46,417 nt of DNA from JAVKBW01 sp964352715 (GCA_964352715.1 CAYGSU010000028.1:1-46417); one strand, 5' to 3'. Counted from the stretch's first letter, positions 17,577 through 25,609 are shown. Numbers and translations: made by a program. Notes: generated by a model from the sequence alone, not told the origin.

Positions 17577-18512
17577 ATGGCGAAAGCCGAGAGTATCATC
17601 ATCACCTGCGCGATCACCGGGGGTATTCACACACCGACCATGTCGCCGCATCTGCCGATTACGCCGAAGCAGATTGCCGAACAGGCCATCGGCGCGGCCG
17701 AGGCCGGGGCATCAATCATTCACCTGCATGCGCGCGATCCGGAAACCGGTAAACCGACGCCGGACCCCGAAGTGTTCATGGAGTTTTTGCCGGTCATCAA
17801 GCAGAGCACCAACGCCGTGGTGAACATCACCACCGGCGGCGGCCTTGGCATGACGCTGGAAGAACGCCTGGCGGCGGCCAACCGGGCGAAGCCGGAAATG
17901 GCGTCGCTGAACATGGGGTCGCTGAATTTCGGCCTGTTTCCGCTTCTCAAGAAATACGATAACTGGAAGCACGACTGGGAGCCGGAACTTCTCGGCAAGA
18001 CGGAAGATTTCATCTTCAAGAACACGTTCAAGGATATCGCCTATGTGCTGCAAAGCCTGGGCGAGGAACACGGCACCAAGTTCGAAATGGAATGCTACGA
18101 TCTGGGCCATCTCTACAATGTCGCCCATTTCGTCGATCGCGGGCTTATCAAGCCACCGTTCTTCCTGCAATTCATTTACGGCATTCTCGGTGGGGTCGGG
18201 GCCGATATCGACAATCTGGTTCATATGAATTCGATCGCCGACAAGCTGTTCGGCGACGATTACGAATGGTCTGTGCTGGCTGCCGGCAAGAACCAGATAC
18301 CGTTCGCCACGACGGCGGCGGTTCTGGGCGGCAACCTGCGGGTCGGTCTGGAAGACAGCCTGTATATCGGCAAGGGCCAACTGGCCGAAAACAATGCCGA
18401 CCAGGTCGCCAAGATCCGCCGTATTGTCGAGGAAATGTCACTCACCATCGCCACGCCGGACGAAGCCCGCAAGCGGCTCGGCCTCAAGGGCGGCGATATG
18501 GTCGGCTTCTGA
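17577..18512 (+). CDS. Beta-keto acid cleavage enzyme (BKACE, DUF849), probably 3-dehydrocarnitine-cleaving
   Basis: A 311-aa zinc-dependent TIM-barrel enzyme. The BKACE start TCAITGGIHTPTMSPHLPIT, the zinc pair IHLHARD (H49, H51), NITTGGG, and the closing FATTAAVLGGNLRVGLEDSLYI block are all present. The family condenses a beta-keto acid with acetyl-CoA to give acetoacetate and a new CoA thioester. In carnitine degradation it turns 3-dehydrocarnitine into betainyl-CoA. Carnitine dehydrogenase (19294) and a hotdog thioesterase (22862) nearby supply the step before and the step after, which makes this assignment likely. AGGAGG precedes the ATG. SDR 2 follows after 3 nt. Confidence 0.92.
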   Translation: MAKAESIIITCAITGGIHTPTMSPHLPITPKQIAEQAIGAAEAGASIIHLHARDPETGKPTPDPEVFMEFLPVIKQSTNAVVNITTGGGLGMTLEERLAAANRAKPEMASLNMGSLNFGLFPLLKKYDNWKHDWEPELLGKTEDFIFKNTFKDIAYVLQSLGEEHGTKFEMECYDLGHLYNVAHFVDRGLIKPPFFLQFIYGILGGVGADIDNLVHMNSIADKLFGDDYEWSVLAAGKNQIPFATTAAVLGGNLRVGLEDSLYIGKGQLAENNADQVAKIRRIVEEMSLTIATPDEARKRLGLKGGDMVGF

Positions 18513-18515
18513 TTC

Positions 18516-19283
18516 ATGACCGACATGCTGAAAGGTAAAGTCGCGGTCGTTACCGGCGGCGGCAAGGGTATCGGCCGCGCCATCGTCGACCGGTTCACGG
18601 CGGAGGGGGCGCGGGTTTTGACCTGCGGCCGCGGCGTGGACCCTGGTGACCTTCCGGCCAATAGCGTTTGGGCCGTTGCCGATGTCAGCCGGCAGGCCGA
18701 TGTCGATGCGCTGGCCGACCGGACTGTCGCGGAATTCGGCCGTGTCGATATTCTGGTCAACAATGCCGGCGTGCAGATCGAAAAGACGGTCGTTGAGTCC
18801 ACCGATGCCGACTGGGATGTGCTGATGGGGGCGAATGCGCAGGGTGTGTTCCGGATGTGCCGGCGGTTCATTCCGGTCATGGCCGGAACCGGCGGCGGGT
18901 CGATCATCAATATCGGGTCGATCAGCGGCAACCATGCCGATCCGTCGATGGCGCTCTACAATGCGTCGAAAGCCTTCGTACACGGGTTGACCCGGTCGAT
19001 TGCAGTCGATCATGGCGGTCAGGGCATCCGCTGCAACGCCATTTGTCCGGGCTGGATCATGACGGCGATGGCGGATGCGGCATTCGATCTGGCGTCCGAC
19101 CCGGTGGCGGCGAAAAAGGATGCGCTGGCCCGGCACGCTGTCGGTCGGTTCGGCCAGCCGTCGGATATCGCGGATGCGGCATTGTGGCTGGCTTCCGACG
19201 GGGCCGGCTTCATGACGGGGCAAACCGTTACCGTCGATGGCGGGCTGGTGGCGGCGACACCGCTGCAGCCTGGTCTTTTCTAG
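18516..19283 (+). CDS. Short-chain dehydrogenase/reductase 2
   Basis: A 255-aa classical SDR with TGGGKGIG, NNAG, catalytic Ser in NIGSISG and YNASK. It begins 3 nt after BKACE and ends 10 nt before carnitine dehydrogenase, so it is locked between two carnitine-pathway steps. Candidate roles are reduction of acetoacetate to 3-hydroxybutyrate, or epimer handling (for example D-carnitine oxidation, complementing the L-specific enzyme). It is only moderately similar by eye to SDR 1 (shared SDR motifs, different loops), so a recent duplication is not evident. Confidence 0.88.
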   Translation: MTDMLKGKVAVVTGGGKGIGRAIVDRFTAEGARVLTCGRGVDPGDLPANSVWAVADVSRQADVDALADRTVAEFGRVDILVNNAGVQIEKTVVESTDADWDVLMGANAQGVFRMCRRFIPVMAGTGGGSIINIGSISGNHADPSMALYNASKAFVHGLTRSIAVDHGGQGIRCNAICPGWIMTAMADAAFDLASDPVAAKKDALARHAVGRFGQPSDIADAALWLASDGAGFMTGQTVTVDGGLVAATPLQPGLF

Positions 19284-19293
19284 GAATTAGTAA

Positions 19294-20244
19294 ATGAGTG
19301 ATATCGCGAAAAGCGTAGAGGTTGTCGGCATTGTCGGCGCCGGGGTGATCGGTGCGAGCTGGAGCGCACTTTTTCTGGCGGCGGGCAGGGAGGTCGACGT
19401 GTTCGATCCGTCACCGAACGGTGAATTTGATACACGCGCCTATATCGAGCGTGCCTGGCCGAGCCTTGAAGAACTGAACATGGTTGTTGCCGGAGCGTCG
19501 CCGGACAGGGTGCGGTTCGTCGTCGATCCGCAAACGGCGGTGGCGCGGGCGCAGTTCGTTCAGGAAAGCGTGCCGGAACGTCTGCCGCTAAAGGCGGAGA
19601 TTTATGCCACCATTGAACCAGCGCTGTCGCCTGACGCCATCGTTGCGACCAGTTCATCGGGTCTGTTGTTGTCCGACATGCAATCCGGCTGGAAGGATCC
19701 GGGCCGGTTCATCCTCGGTCATCCGTTCAACCCGCCGCACCTGATACCGCTGGTCGAGCTGCTGGGTAACGACCGTACCGAAGAGGGTGTGCTGGATGCT
19801 GCGGCGCGGTTCTACGAGGAATGCGGCAAGGTGACGATCCGCGTTAACAAGGAAGTACCGGCGCATGTGGCGAACCGGTTGCAGGCTGCCTTGTGGCGGG
19901 AAGCGATCCATCTGGTGGTTGAGGGCGTTGCATCGGTGGAAGATGTCGACAAGGCGGTCTGGGCCGGGCCGGGGTTGCGCTGGTCTGTCATGGGCCCGCA
20001 TCAGTTGTTCAGTCTGGCCAGCGGTGGCAAGGGCATAGACGGCTTCTGCGAGCGTTACGCCGACAGTTTTCACACCTGGTGGAAGTCGATGGGCGATCCG
20101 GTCCTCACCGAAGAAGTCGGCCGGAAACTGGCCGAGGGAATCGCCCATGAGGAAAACGGCCGGTCGTTCGAGGATCTGGCGGCGGAACGCGACCGCAAGC
20201 TGATCGCCGCCATGAAAGCGTTTCGCGCCGTCGCCAACGCCTGA
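19294..20244 (+). CDS. lcdH: L-carnitine dehydrogenase
   Basis: A 316-aa NAD-dependent dehydrogenase of the 3-hydroxyacyl-CoA dehydrogenase fold. It has the Rossmann motif GIVGAGVIGASWSALFLAAG, an NAD-selecting acidic residue (VDVFDPS), TSSSGLLLSDMQ, and the HPFNPPHLIPLVE block typical of carnitine dehydrogenases. A C-terminal helical domain follows. It oxidises L-carnitine to 3-dehydrocarnitine. L-gulonate 3-dehydrogenase is the main look-alike, but adjacency to BKACE and the thioesterase argues for carnitine. In some bacteria the dehydrogenase is fused to the thioesterase; here they are separate. Confidence 0.88.
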   Translation: MSDIAKSVEVVGIVGAGVIGASWSALFLAAGREVDVFDPSPNGEFDTRAYIERAWPSLEELNMVVAGASPDRVRFVVDPQTAVARAQFVQESVPERLPLKAEIYATIEPALSPDAIVATSSSGLLLSDMQSGWKDPGRFILGHPFNPPHLIPLVELLGNDRTEEGVLDAAARFYEECGKVTIRVNKEVPAHVANRLQAALWREAIHLVVEGVASVEDVDKAVWAGPGLRWSVMGPHQLFSLASGGKGIDGFCERYADSFHTWWKSMGDPVLTEEVGRKLAEGIAHEENGRSFEDLAAERDRKLIAAMKAFRAVANA

Positions 20245-20302
20245 ACTGGACATCGCCGGTAATCTCGTTTAACCACCCCGATTGCTGGCGAAAGGATATG
20301 AC

Positions 20303-21037
20303 ATGGCCGAAAGATTGCGTATCGGGATCATCGAAACCGGGCTCGTATCGCCCCCGCTCGACGAGGACTATCCGTCCTATCCGTCGATGTTCTGCCTGCT
20401 TCTGGACGAAGTGGACGATACTATCCACTACGAGACGATTTCCGTCGTGCAGGGCGACAGCCTGCCAAATCCGAACAAGTTCGATGGCTATATCATTACC
20501 GGCTCCAAATACGGCGTGTATGACGATCAGCCCTGGATCAAGCCATTGAAGGATTTTGTCGTGTCGGCGGATATCTCAGGCCGCAGACAGGTCGGCATCT
20601 GCTTCGGTCACCAGATCATGGCGGAAGCGTTCGGTGGCAAGGTCGAAAAATCATCCAAGGGCTGGGGTGTTGGATTCCAGCAATATGATGTCACGGCAGC
20701 AGGACCGTGGATGGACGGATCGTCGGTTTCGGTCGGCGACAGGATCAAGACGCCTGCGATGCATCAGGACCAGGTGGTGATCCCGCCGTCAGGCGCGGAA
20801 GTGATCGTCTCGTCCGATTTCTGCCGCTATGCAGGGTTCAAACTCTCCGACAATGCGATCACCTATCAGTTCCATCCGGAATTTGATGACGACTATATGG
20901 AAGACCTGATCAAGCTTCGCAAAGGCACCGTCATTCCCGACGATATCGCGGCCAGGGGTATTGCCAGCATCGACGGCAGCGAAGATCGTTTCCAGGTCGC
21001 CCGATGGATGGTCAACCACCTGAAACGCGAAGACTAG
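20303..21037 (+). CDS. Class I glutamine amidotransferase-domain protein, free-standing
   Basis: A 244-aa protein with a complete class I triad: nucleophile C100 in GICFGHQ, and H191 with E193 in FHPEF. An AAAGGA site precedes ATG 20303. No synthetase partner is adjacent, so it is either a gamma-glutamyl hydrolase acting on a small substrate (PuuD-like logic, although it is not clearly PuuD) or a GMP-synthase-like amidotransferase domain protein of unknown role. It is on the same strand as, and 58 nt after, carnitine dehydrogenase, and converges with choline dehydrogenase. The function within a betaine block is not explained by any known pathway step. Confidence 0.82.
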   Translation: MAERLRIGIIETGLVSPPLDEDYPSYPSMFCLLLDEVDDTIHYETISVVQGDSLPNPNKFDGYIITGSKYGVYDDQPWIKPLKDFVVSADISGRRQVGICFGHQIMAEAFGGKVEKSSKGWGVGFQQYDVTAAGPWMDGSSVSVGDRIKTPAMHQDQVVIPPSGAEVIVSSDFCRYAGFKLSDNAITYQFHPEFDDDYMEDLIKLRKGTVIPDDIAARGIASIDGSEDRFQVARWMVNHLKRED

Positions 21038-21071
21038 TCATCGACGTCAAACCGGTCGGCACCGTGCCGCG

Positions 21072-22727
21072 TTAACGCTGTGCGGTTTCCCAGTTCGGGT
21101 TCTGCCATATTTCCGCTTCGTTGCGGGGCAGGGGCGGCTTGCCGACAATCGCGTCGCTCAGTTTCTCGGCGATCATGATGGTGGGGCAATTCGTGTTGCC
21201 GTTGGTAACCTGCGGCATGATCGATGCATCGACGATCCGTAACCCTTTGATGCCATAGACCTTTCCCGTTGGGTCGACGACCGCCATCGGGTCGGATTCC
21301 GCCCCCATCTTTGCGGTGCAGGTCAGGTGCCACTGGGTATCGACCGCCTCGGCGAGTTTCCGGTCCAGTTCATCGTCGGTCTGCGCTTCCTTGCCGGGAA
21401 AGATTTCCTCGCCGCACAGATCGCTGAAAGCCGGCTGCGAGACCAGTTCGCGGACCAGTCGGGCACCTTTGCGCAACAGGTCGCGGTCGCGCGGATCGTC
21501 CAGATAGTTCACCTTGATACTGGGGGGCGTTTCCGGTTTTGCATCCTTCAGCCGTATCTTGCCCCGGCTGTGCGCCCGCATCAGCCCGACATGAATCTGG
21601 AAGGCTTCTTCGGGAATCGGTTCCCATGTACCGTGCTTCATGGCGATCGGCGACAGCGAAATCTGCAAATCGGGATAATCGACGCCGGGGCCGGACCGGA
21701 TGCAGGCGACCGCCTCGAAATGGTTGCTGGCGCAGACGCCGTCTTTGGTGAGAAGCCACTGCACGCCGGCGGCCAGTTTACGAACGCCTTTGGTATAGGG
21801 GTACAAAGTCACCGGTTTCTTGCTGCGATACTTCAGAACGAAATCGGGATGTTCATTCAGGTTCGAGCCGACACCCGGGGCGTCGCGCACGACGTCGATT
21901 CCCTTGTCCCGCAGATGATCCGCCGGTCCGATGCCCGACAGCATCAGCACATGGGGTGTACCGACAGCACCGGCGGACAGGATAACTTCCTTGCCGGCTG
22001 TTGCGGTTTCGACTTTGCCGTTTGCGGTCTGAAACTCGACTCCGGTCGCCCGGTTGCCGTCCAGAACCAGTCGGCGCACCAGAACATCGGTTTTAATGGT
22101 CAGATTCGGTCTCGACCGTGCCGGATCGAGATATGCGCGGGCCGCGCTCCAGCGTTCGCCGTTATAGGTGCTCTGGTCAAGCAGGCCGAAGCCTTCCTGT
22201 TTTTCACCGCAGATGTCGTCGGTCAACGGATAGCCGGCCTGCTTGCCGGCCTCAAGAAAGGCCTTGTAGATCGGTCCGGTGCCTTCCGGCCGTTTGATCT
22301 GCATCGGCCCGTCAGTGCCGCGATGGTCCGATCCGCCGCCGGAATAATTCTCCAGTCGCTTGAAGTAGGGAAGCACATCGGCATAGCTCCAGCCCTTGCA
22401 GCCCATCTGCTGCCAGGTGTCGAAATCGCGCGCATGACCGCGAATGAACACCATGCCGTTGATCGATGACGACCCGCCCAGCGTCTTGCCGCGGTCGTGC
22501 TTCAGGGATCGTCCGTCGAGACCGGCCTCCGGTTCGCCCTTGTATGACCAGTTGTGTTTGGTTCCATTCAGGTTCGTGGTCATGGCAGCGGGAATTTTCA
22601 GCGATAGCGCCGTATTCGGCGGGCCGGCCTCAAGCAGCAGAACCGATGTCCCCGGATCGGCCGACAGTCTGTTGGCCAGAACACAGCCGGCAGAGCCGGC
22701 CCCGACGATGATGTAATCCGCCTTCAT
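21072..22727 (-). CDS. betA: Choline dehydrogenase (GMC oxidoreductase)
   Basis: A 551-aa FAD flavoprotein. The ADP-binding motif IIVGAGSAGCVLANRLS, GMC signature 1 (GKTLGGSSSINGMVFIRGH), GMC signature 2 (GAVGTPHVLMLSGIG), and the C-terminal catalytic region (QWHLTCTAKMG, DASIMPQVTNGNTNCPTIMI) match BetA. It oxidises choline to betaine aldehyde and probably on to glycine betaine. No betaine-aldehyde dehydrogenase (BetB) or BetI is visible in the window. Some differences from canonical BetA near the active site (CTAKMG for CSCKMG, NTNC for NLNA) leave room for another alcohol substrate. The ATG has GGAGA upstream. It is divergent from the thioesterase. Confidence 0.85.
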   Translation of the reverse strand: MKADYIIVGAGSAGCVLANRLSADPGTSVLLLEAGPPNTALSLKIPAAMTTNLNGTKHNWSYKGEPEAGLDGRSLKHDRGKTLGGSSSINGMVFIRGHARDFDTWQQMGCKGWSYADVLPYFKRLENYSGGGSDHRGTDGPMQIKRPEGTGPIYKAFLEAGKQAGYPLTDDICGEKQEGFGLLDQSTYNGERWSAARAYLDPARSRPNLTIKTDVLVRRLVLDGNRATGVEFQTANGKVETATAGKEVILSAGAVGTPHVLMLSGIGPADHLRDKGIDVVRDAPGVGSNLNEHPDFVLKYRSKKPVTLYPYTKGVRKLAAGVQWLLTKDGVCASNHFEAVACIRSGPGVDYPDLQISLSPIAMKHGTWEPIPEEAFQIHVGLMRAHSRGKIRLKDAKPETPPSIKVNYLDDPRDRDLLRKGARLVRELVSQPAFSDLCGEEIFPGKEAQTDDELDRKLAEAVDTQWHLTCTAKMGAESDPMAVVDPTGKVYGIKGLRIVDASIMPQVTNGNTNCPTIMIAEKLSDAIVGKPPLPRNEAEIWQNPNWETAQR

Positions 22728-22784
22728 GTAGTCTCCAAATCTTGCTGATATCCGCGAAAAGTCGTACGGCTGAAGTGATAAGAA

Positions 22785-22814
22785 TTGACACTAGTAGAGG
22801 GTGGCTCTTCGATA
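22785..22814 (+). promoter_or_regulatory. Possible sigma70-type promoter for the thioesterase
   Basis: A perfect TTGACA (22785-22790) is followed, at 18 nt spacing, by TCGATA (22809-22814). The -10 match is poor. If real, transcription would start just before the inverted repeat at 22827. Confidence 0.35.
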
Positions 22815-22826
22815 AACTATCAGTTT

Positions 22827-22844
22827 TTCGACAGAGCTGTCGAA
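22827..22844. promoter_or_regulatory. Perfect 8-bp-arm inverted repeat (operator candidate) upstream of the thioesterase
   Basis: TTCGACAG and CTGTCGAA flank a 2-nt AG spacer, 18 bp in all. It lies between the possible promoter and the GGAGGG ribosome site, 18 nt before the GTG start. The size resembles a lux-box-type or TetR-type operator. The LuxR-family gene at 23407 is an obvious candidate binder. Confidence 0.6.
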
Positions 22845-22861
22845 TTATGGAGGGTTTAGGC

Positions 22862-23317
22862 GTGAGTGGATTGCGGCTGCACAGCGAGGCATTGCGGGAT
22901 GAATGGGTCGATGCCTACGGACATCTGAATGAAGGGTATTACGTGGTGGCCTTCAGCGAAGCAAACTGGGCGGTGCAGGAGCATTTCGATATCGGTGTTC
23001 CGTATTTTGAAAAGACAGGCTGCGGGGTCTACACGCTGGAAACCCATGTGCGGTATATAGCCGAGGTGCGTGCGCCGGCGACGCTCGACTTCGAAAGTTA
23101 TATATTCGCCGTTGATGCGAAGAAGGTCGTCATGGCCCACCGGATGCTTGTGGACGGCACTGAACGCGCCACTTTCGAGGCGATTGCGCTGCACTATGAT
23201 CAGAAAAACGGCCGCACCGCACCATTTCCCGACGATGTGCTGGCAAAACTGCAGGCCGCCTGCGCCGATCCGTTGCCGGACTGGGCCGGCAGCAGCGTCG
23301 GCATCCGGCGGAAATAG
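22862..23317 (+). CDS. Hotdog-fold thioesterase, probably betainyl-CoA thioesterase
   Basis: A 151-aa 4HBT-type thioesterase. I start it at GTG 22862 because TGGAGGG sits 7 nt upstream; a longer frame to 22742 would run through the promoter palindrome. The catalytic region DEWVDAYGHLNEGYYVVAFSEA corresponds to the D-x-x-GHxN-x-x-YY motif of the family. In carnitine catabolism a thioesterase of this kind hydrolyses betainyl-CoA to glycine betaine and CoA; carnitine dehydrogenase and BKACE 2-5 kb upstream supply that pathway. It is separated from them by choline dehydrogenase on the other strand and so has its own promoter region. Confidence 0.85.
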   Translation: MSGLRLHSEALRDEWVDAYGHLNEGYYVVAFSEANWAVQEHFDIGVPYFEKTGCGVYTLETHVRYIAEVRAPATLDFESYIFAVDAKKVVMAHRMLVDGTERATFEAIALHYDQKNGRTAPFPDDVLAKLQAACADPLPDWAGSSVGIRRK

Positions 23318-23406
23318 CAACAGGTTGGACGACTGGCCGATTCGACATTTCGCCGGAAATATGAACACTTGCTCTACTGTTAGTCAGGTTTGCAGGAGGT
23401 TCTTGA

Positions 23407-24264
23407 GTGAATATCGACAGCACCATGAGAAATGCGACTGACGAGCTTTATGCCGTCGGCGCTGCTGTTGGTACCGCCGGATTTGAGCGGGCGGCTCTGG
23501 CGCTGCTCGCGGCGCTGATTCCGAACGATATGCAATGGCTGGTCGTGTACGAAAGGATTACCCGTCCCCGTGTGCTGTATTTCAGCCTAACAAGCGAAGA
23601 TGCCAGGTTTTACATAAACCGCGATGAAGCGCCGGCGCTCTACGTTTCAGGCTACTACCGGTTTGATCCTGTTTACCGGTATTGGCGCGAGGTTGGAGAG
23701 CCGGGTGTCTGCACCCTGCATCATATGCCGGCAGCAGGCTATTGCGATTCAGATGCCTATATCAGCGAGTTCCTGCCGATAACGCATATGGAGGACGAGG
23801 CCGTCGTGCTGTTTCAGTACGGCCAAGATCAGGCTCTGGGTGTATGCCTCAGCCGATCGACGCAGTTCACGCTGTCCGAGGTCAAGCTGATGCAGACAGT
23901 GTATCCCTTGTTGGCCGGACTGTTCGAATCCCACCTGCGGCTATATTCGGCCAGCAATCCGACAGTGACCGAGGTCCGTTTCGGTGAAACCGGCTCTGGA
24001 ACACCTTTGGACTTCAGTGCAGCGGTAGAGGAATTCCTGCCTGCCATTCTGACACCCCGTGAAAGGCAGATCGTCAAGTTCGTGCTTGCCGGTTACCCGA
24101 ATGCCGCCATCGCAAGTTGTCTTGGTATCGGCGAGGGAACATCCTGGAACCACAAGAAACGCCTGTACAGCAAGCTGGACATCACATCGGAACGTGAGCT
24201 GTTTTCAATGTTTCTCGGTTTCCTTGCGAAGCGCGACGCCAGCGAACTGCTGACCGCAGTCTGA
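23407..24264 (+). CDS. LuxR-family transcriptional regulator
   Basis: A 285-aa regulator. The C-terminal GerE/LuxR helix-turn-helix (LTPRERQIVKFVLAGYPNAAIASCLGIGEGTSWNHKKRLYSKL region, about residues 215-262) is clear. The N-terminal 200 residues do not show a receiver domain and lack recognisable autoinducer-binding landmarks, so a small-molecule sensor of another kind is likely. GTG 23407 has an ideal AGGAGG upstream. It sits between the thioesterase and the betaine ABC transporter, both on the same strand, and may control either from the palindromes at 22827 and 24498. The helix normally reading VSxRTVxxH appears as EGTSWNHKK, so DNA specificity may be unusual. Confidence 0.85.
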   Translation: MNIDSTMRNATDELYAVGAAVGTAGFERAALALLAALIPNDMQWLVVYERITRPRVLYFSLTSEDARFYINRDEAPALYVSGYYRFDPVYRYWREVGEPGVCTLHHMPAAGYCDSDAYISEFLPITHMEDEAVVLFQYGQDQALGVCLSRSTQFTLSEVKLMQTVYPLLAGLFESHLRLYSASNPTVTEVRFGETGSGTPLDFSAAVEEFLPAILTPRERQIVKFVLAGYPNAAIASCLGIGEGTSWNHKKRLYSKLDITSERELFSMFLGFLAKRDASELLTAV

Positions 24265-24497
24265 GACCCCGACAACGTGTTCTTGATCCTACGCCGTCCG
24301 GTGTCGGTAAAAAACCAGGACAGTGTAAAATTAGACCATTGGAAAAGTGGCGGTGATCTTGACGGCGCTTGAGAAAAGACCGCACACTTAGGGCCATTCG
24401 CACCGCACAAAAAACAAACGAGAGGCGCGATGTCCGGGCAGGAAGATGACAAAACAAGTTTACTAACCCTGCTTCGGTTCGCGGGTGGTGCTGTATG

Positions 24498-24509
24498 TAT
24501 TCGCGAATA
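24498..24509. promoter_or_regulatory. Perfect 12-bp palindrome upstream of the betaine-binding protein gene
   Basis: TATTCGCGAATA is fully self-complementary and lies 42 nt before the ATG at 24552, in a 287-bp leader region between the LuxR gene and the transporter. It could be an operator for transporter induction. Apart from this palindrome I see no clear gene or RNA in that 287-bp interval. Confidence 0.4.
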
Positions 24510-24551
24510 TTGCGTCTGAGGCTCGTTTATCACTTGGGAGACTAATTAACT

Positions 24552-25490
24552 ATGAAACTCAAAACACTTCTTTCCGCTGCTGCCGTTCTCGCGTTTGGAG
24601 CGGGTGCGGTACAAGCGGCTGATCCGGTAAAAATTCCTATCAGCGAATGGACCGGCCAGCACATCACCGCCCATATTCTTGGTTCCGCCTTCAAGGAAGC
24701 CGGTGTCGAGATCGAATACGTTACGGCTGGTTCCGTACCGCAATATGCGGCGATAGCCGCCGGTGACTTGCATCTGCAGCCGGAAACCTGGGATAATAAT
24801 GTCGGCGACATTTATCCGAAAGCTGTCGCCGCTGGCGATATCGTGGTTGTCGGCGAAACCGGACTGACAGCTCGTGAAGGCTGGATTTACCCACCGTATA
24901 TGGAAGAAAAGTGCCCGGGCTTGCCAAGCTACAAGGCTTTGTATGATTGCGCACAGGCCTTTGCGACAGCAGAAACTTTCCCGAAAGGCCGCATGATTAC
25001 GTATCCGGCCGACTGGGGAACACGGTCCAGAGACCTGATTAACCTGGTTAAGCTTCCTTTCGTTCCGGTACCGGGCGGCAGTGAAGGGGCGATGGTTGCA
25101 GAGATGAAAAGCGCGCTTGCCACTGAACAACCCGTCCTGGTGATGTTCTGGGAACCGCACTGGTTCTTTGCTGACTATGAAATGAACTGGGTCGAGTGGC
25201 CGACGGATGTAGCGGATTGCGATACGGACCCGTCCAAGGGAATCACGACGACGGAAGTGGGCGATTGCGGTTTCCAGCAGGCGAACGTTCTGAAAATCGC
25301 GAACAAGGATTTCGCAAAGACCTGGCCGAAAGCTCAGGCGGTTTATGAAAACTTCACCATCAACAATGGCACACAAAACCAGTTGATCAAGGAAGTAGAC
25401 GCTAACGGTCGCCCTCTTGAAGAAGTCATCGCCGAATGGATGGCGAATAACGAATCCACATGGAAGGCCTGGTTGCCGGGCGGCAGCTAA
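24552..25490 (+). CDS. proX: Periplasmic glycine betaine/choline-type substrate-binding protein (ProX/OpuAC family)
   Basis: A 312-aa secreted binding protein. Residues 1-22 are a signal peptide (MKLKTLLSAAAVLAFGAGAV, cleavage after QAA or so). The mature part opens with VKIPISEWTGQHITAHIL and contains LQPETWDNNV, YPADWGTRS and FWEPHWFF, aromatic-rich segments of the kind that form the cation-pi box for trimethylammonium groups in this family. The ligand could be glycine betaine, carnitine, choline or proline betaine. It begins the transporter operon and is followed by a strong stem-loop before the ATPase gene, consistent with higher expression of the binding protein. Confidence 0.9.
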   Translation: MKLKTLLSAAAVLAFGAGAVQAADPVKIPISEWTGQHITAHILGSAFKEAGVEIEYVTAGSVPQYAAIAAGDLHLQPETWDNNVGDIYPKAVAAGDIVVVGETGLTAREGWIYPPYMEEKCPGLPSYKALYDCAQAFATAETFPKGRMITYPADWGTRSRDLINLVKLPFVPVPGGSEGAMVAEMKSALATEQPVLVMFWEPHWFFADYEMNWVEWPTDVADCDTDPSKGITTTEVGDCGFQQANVLKIANKDFAKTWPKAQAVYENFTINNGTQNQLIKEVDANGRPLEEVIAEWMANNESTWKAWLPGGS

Positions 25491-25510
25491 GCCCTGTGAC
25501 TATTTAGTTT

Positions 25511-25555
25511 GAACGTGGCGAGGCCGGTCTTGTACAGGGCCGGCCTCGTCAGTTC
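25511..25555 (+). promoter_or_regulatory. Strong stem-loop between binding-protein and ATPase genes
   Basis: Arms CGAGGCCGG (25519-25527) and CCGGCCTCG (25540-25548) pair perfectly around a 12-nt loop, and pairing extends outward with a G-T pair and a bulge to GAAC/GTTC. No T-run follows, so it is more likely an mRNA-stabilising or partial-termination element than a full terminator. The placement after the binding-protein gene is typical of ABC operons. Confidence 0.65.
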
Positions 25556-25609
25556 ACGTGATCTTGCGGACTGGAATCCGCCAATAATGAAGACGGGTGT
25601 ACCCCAGCT

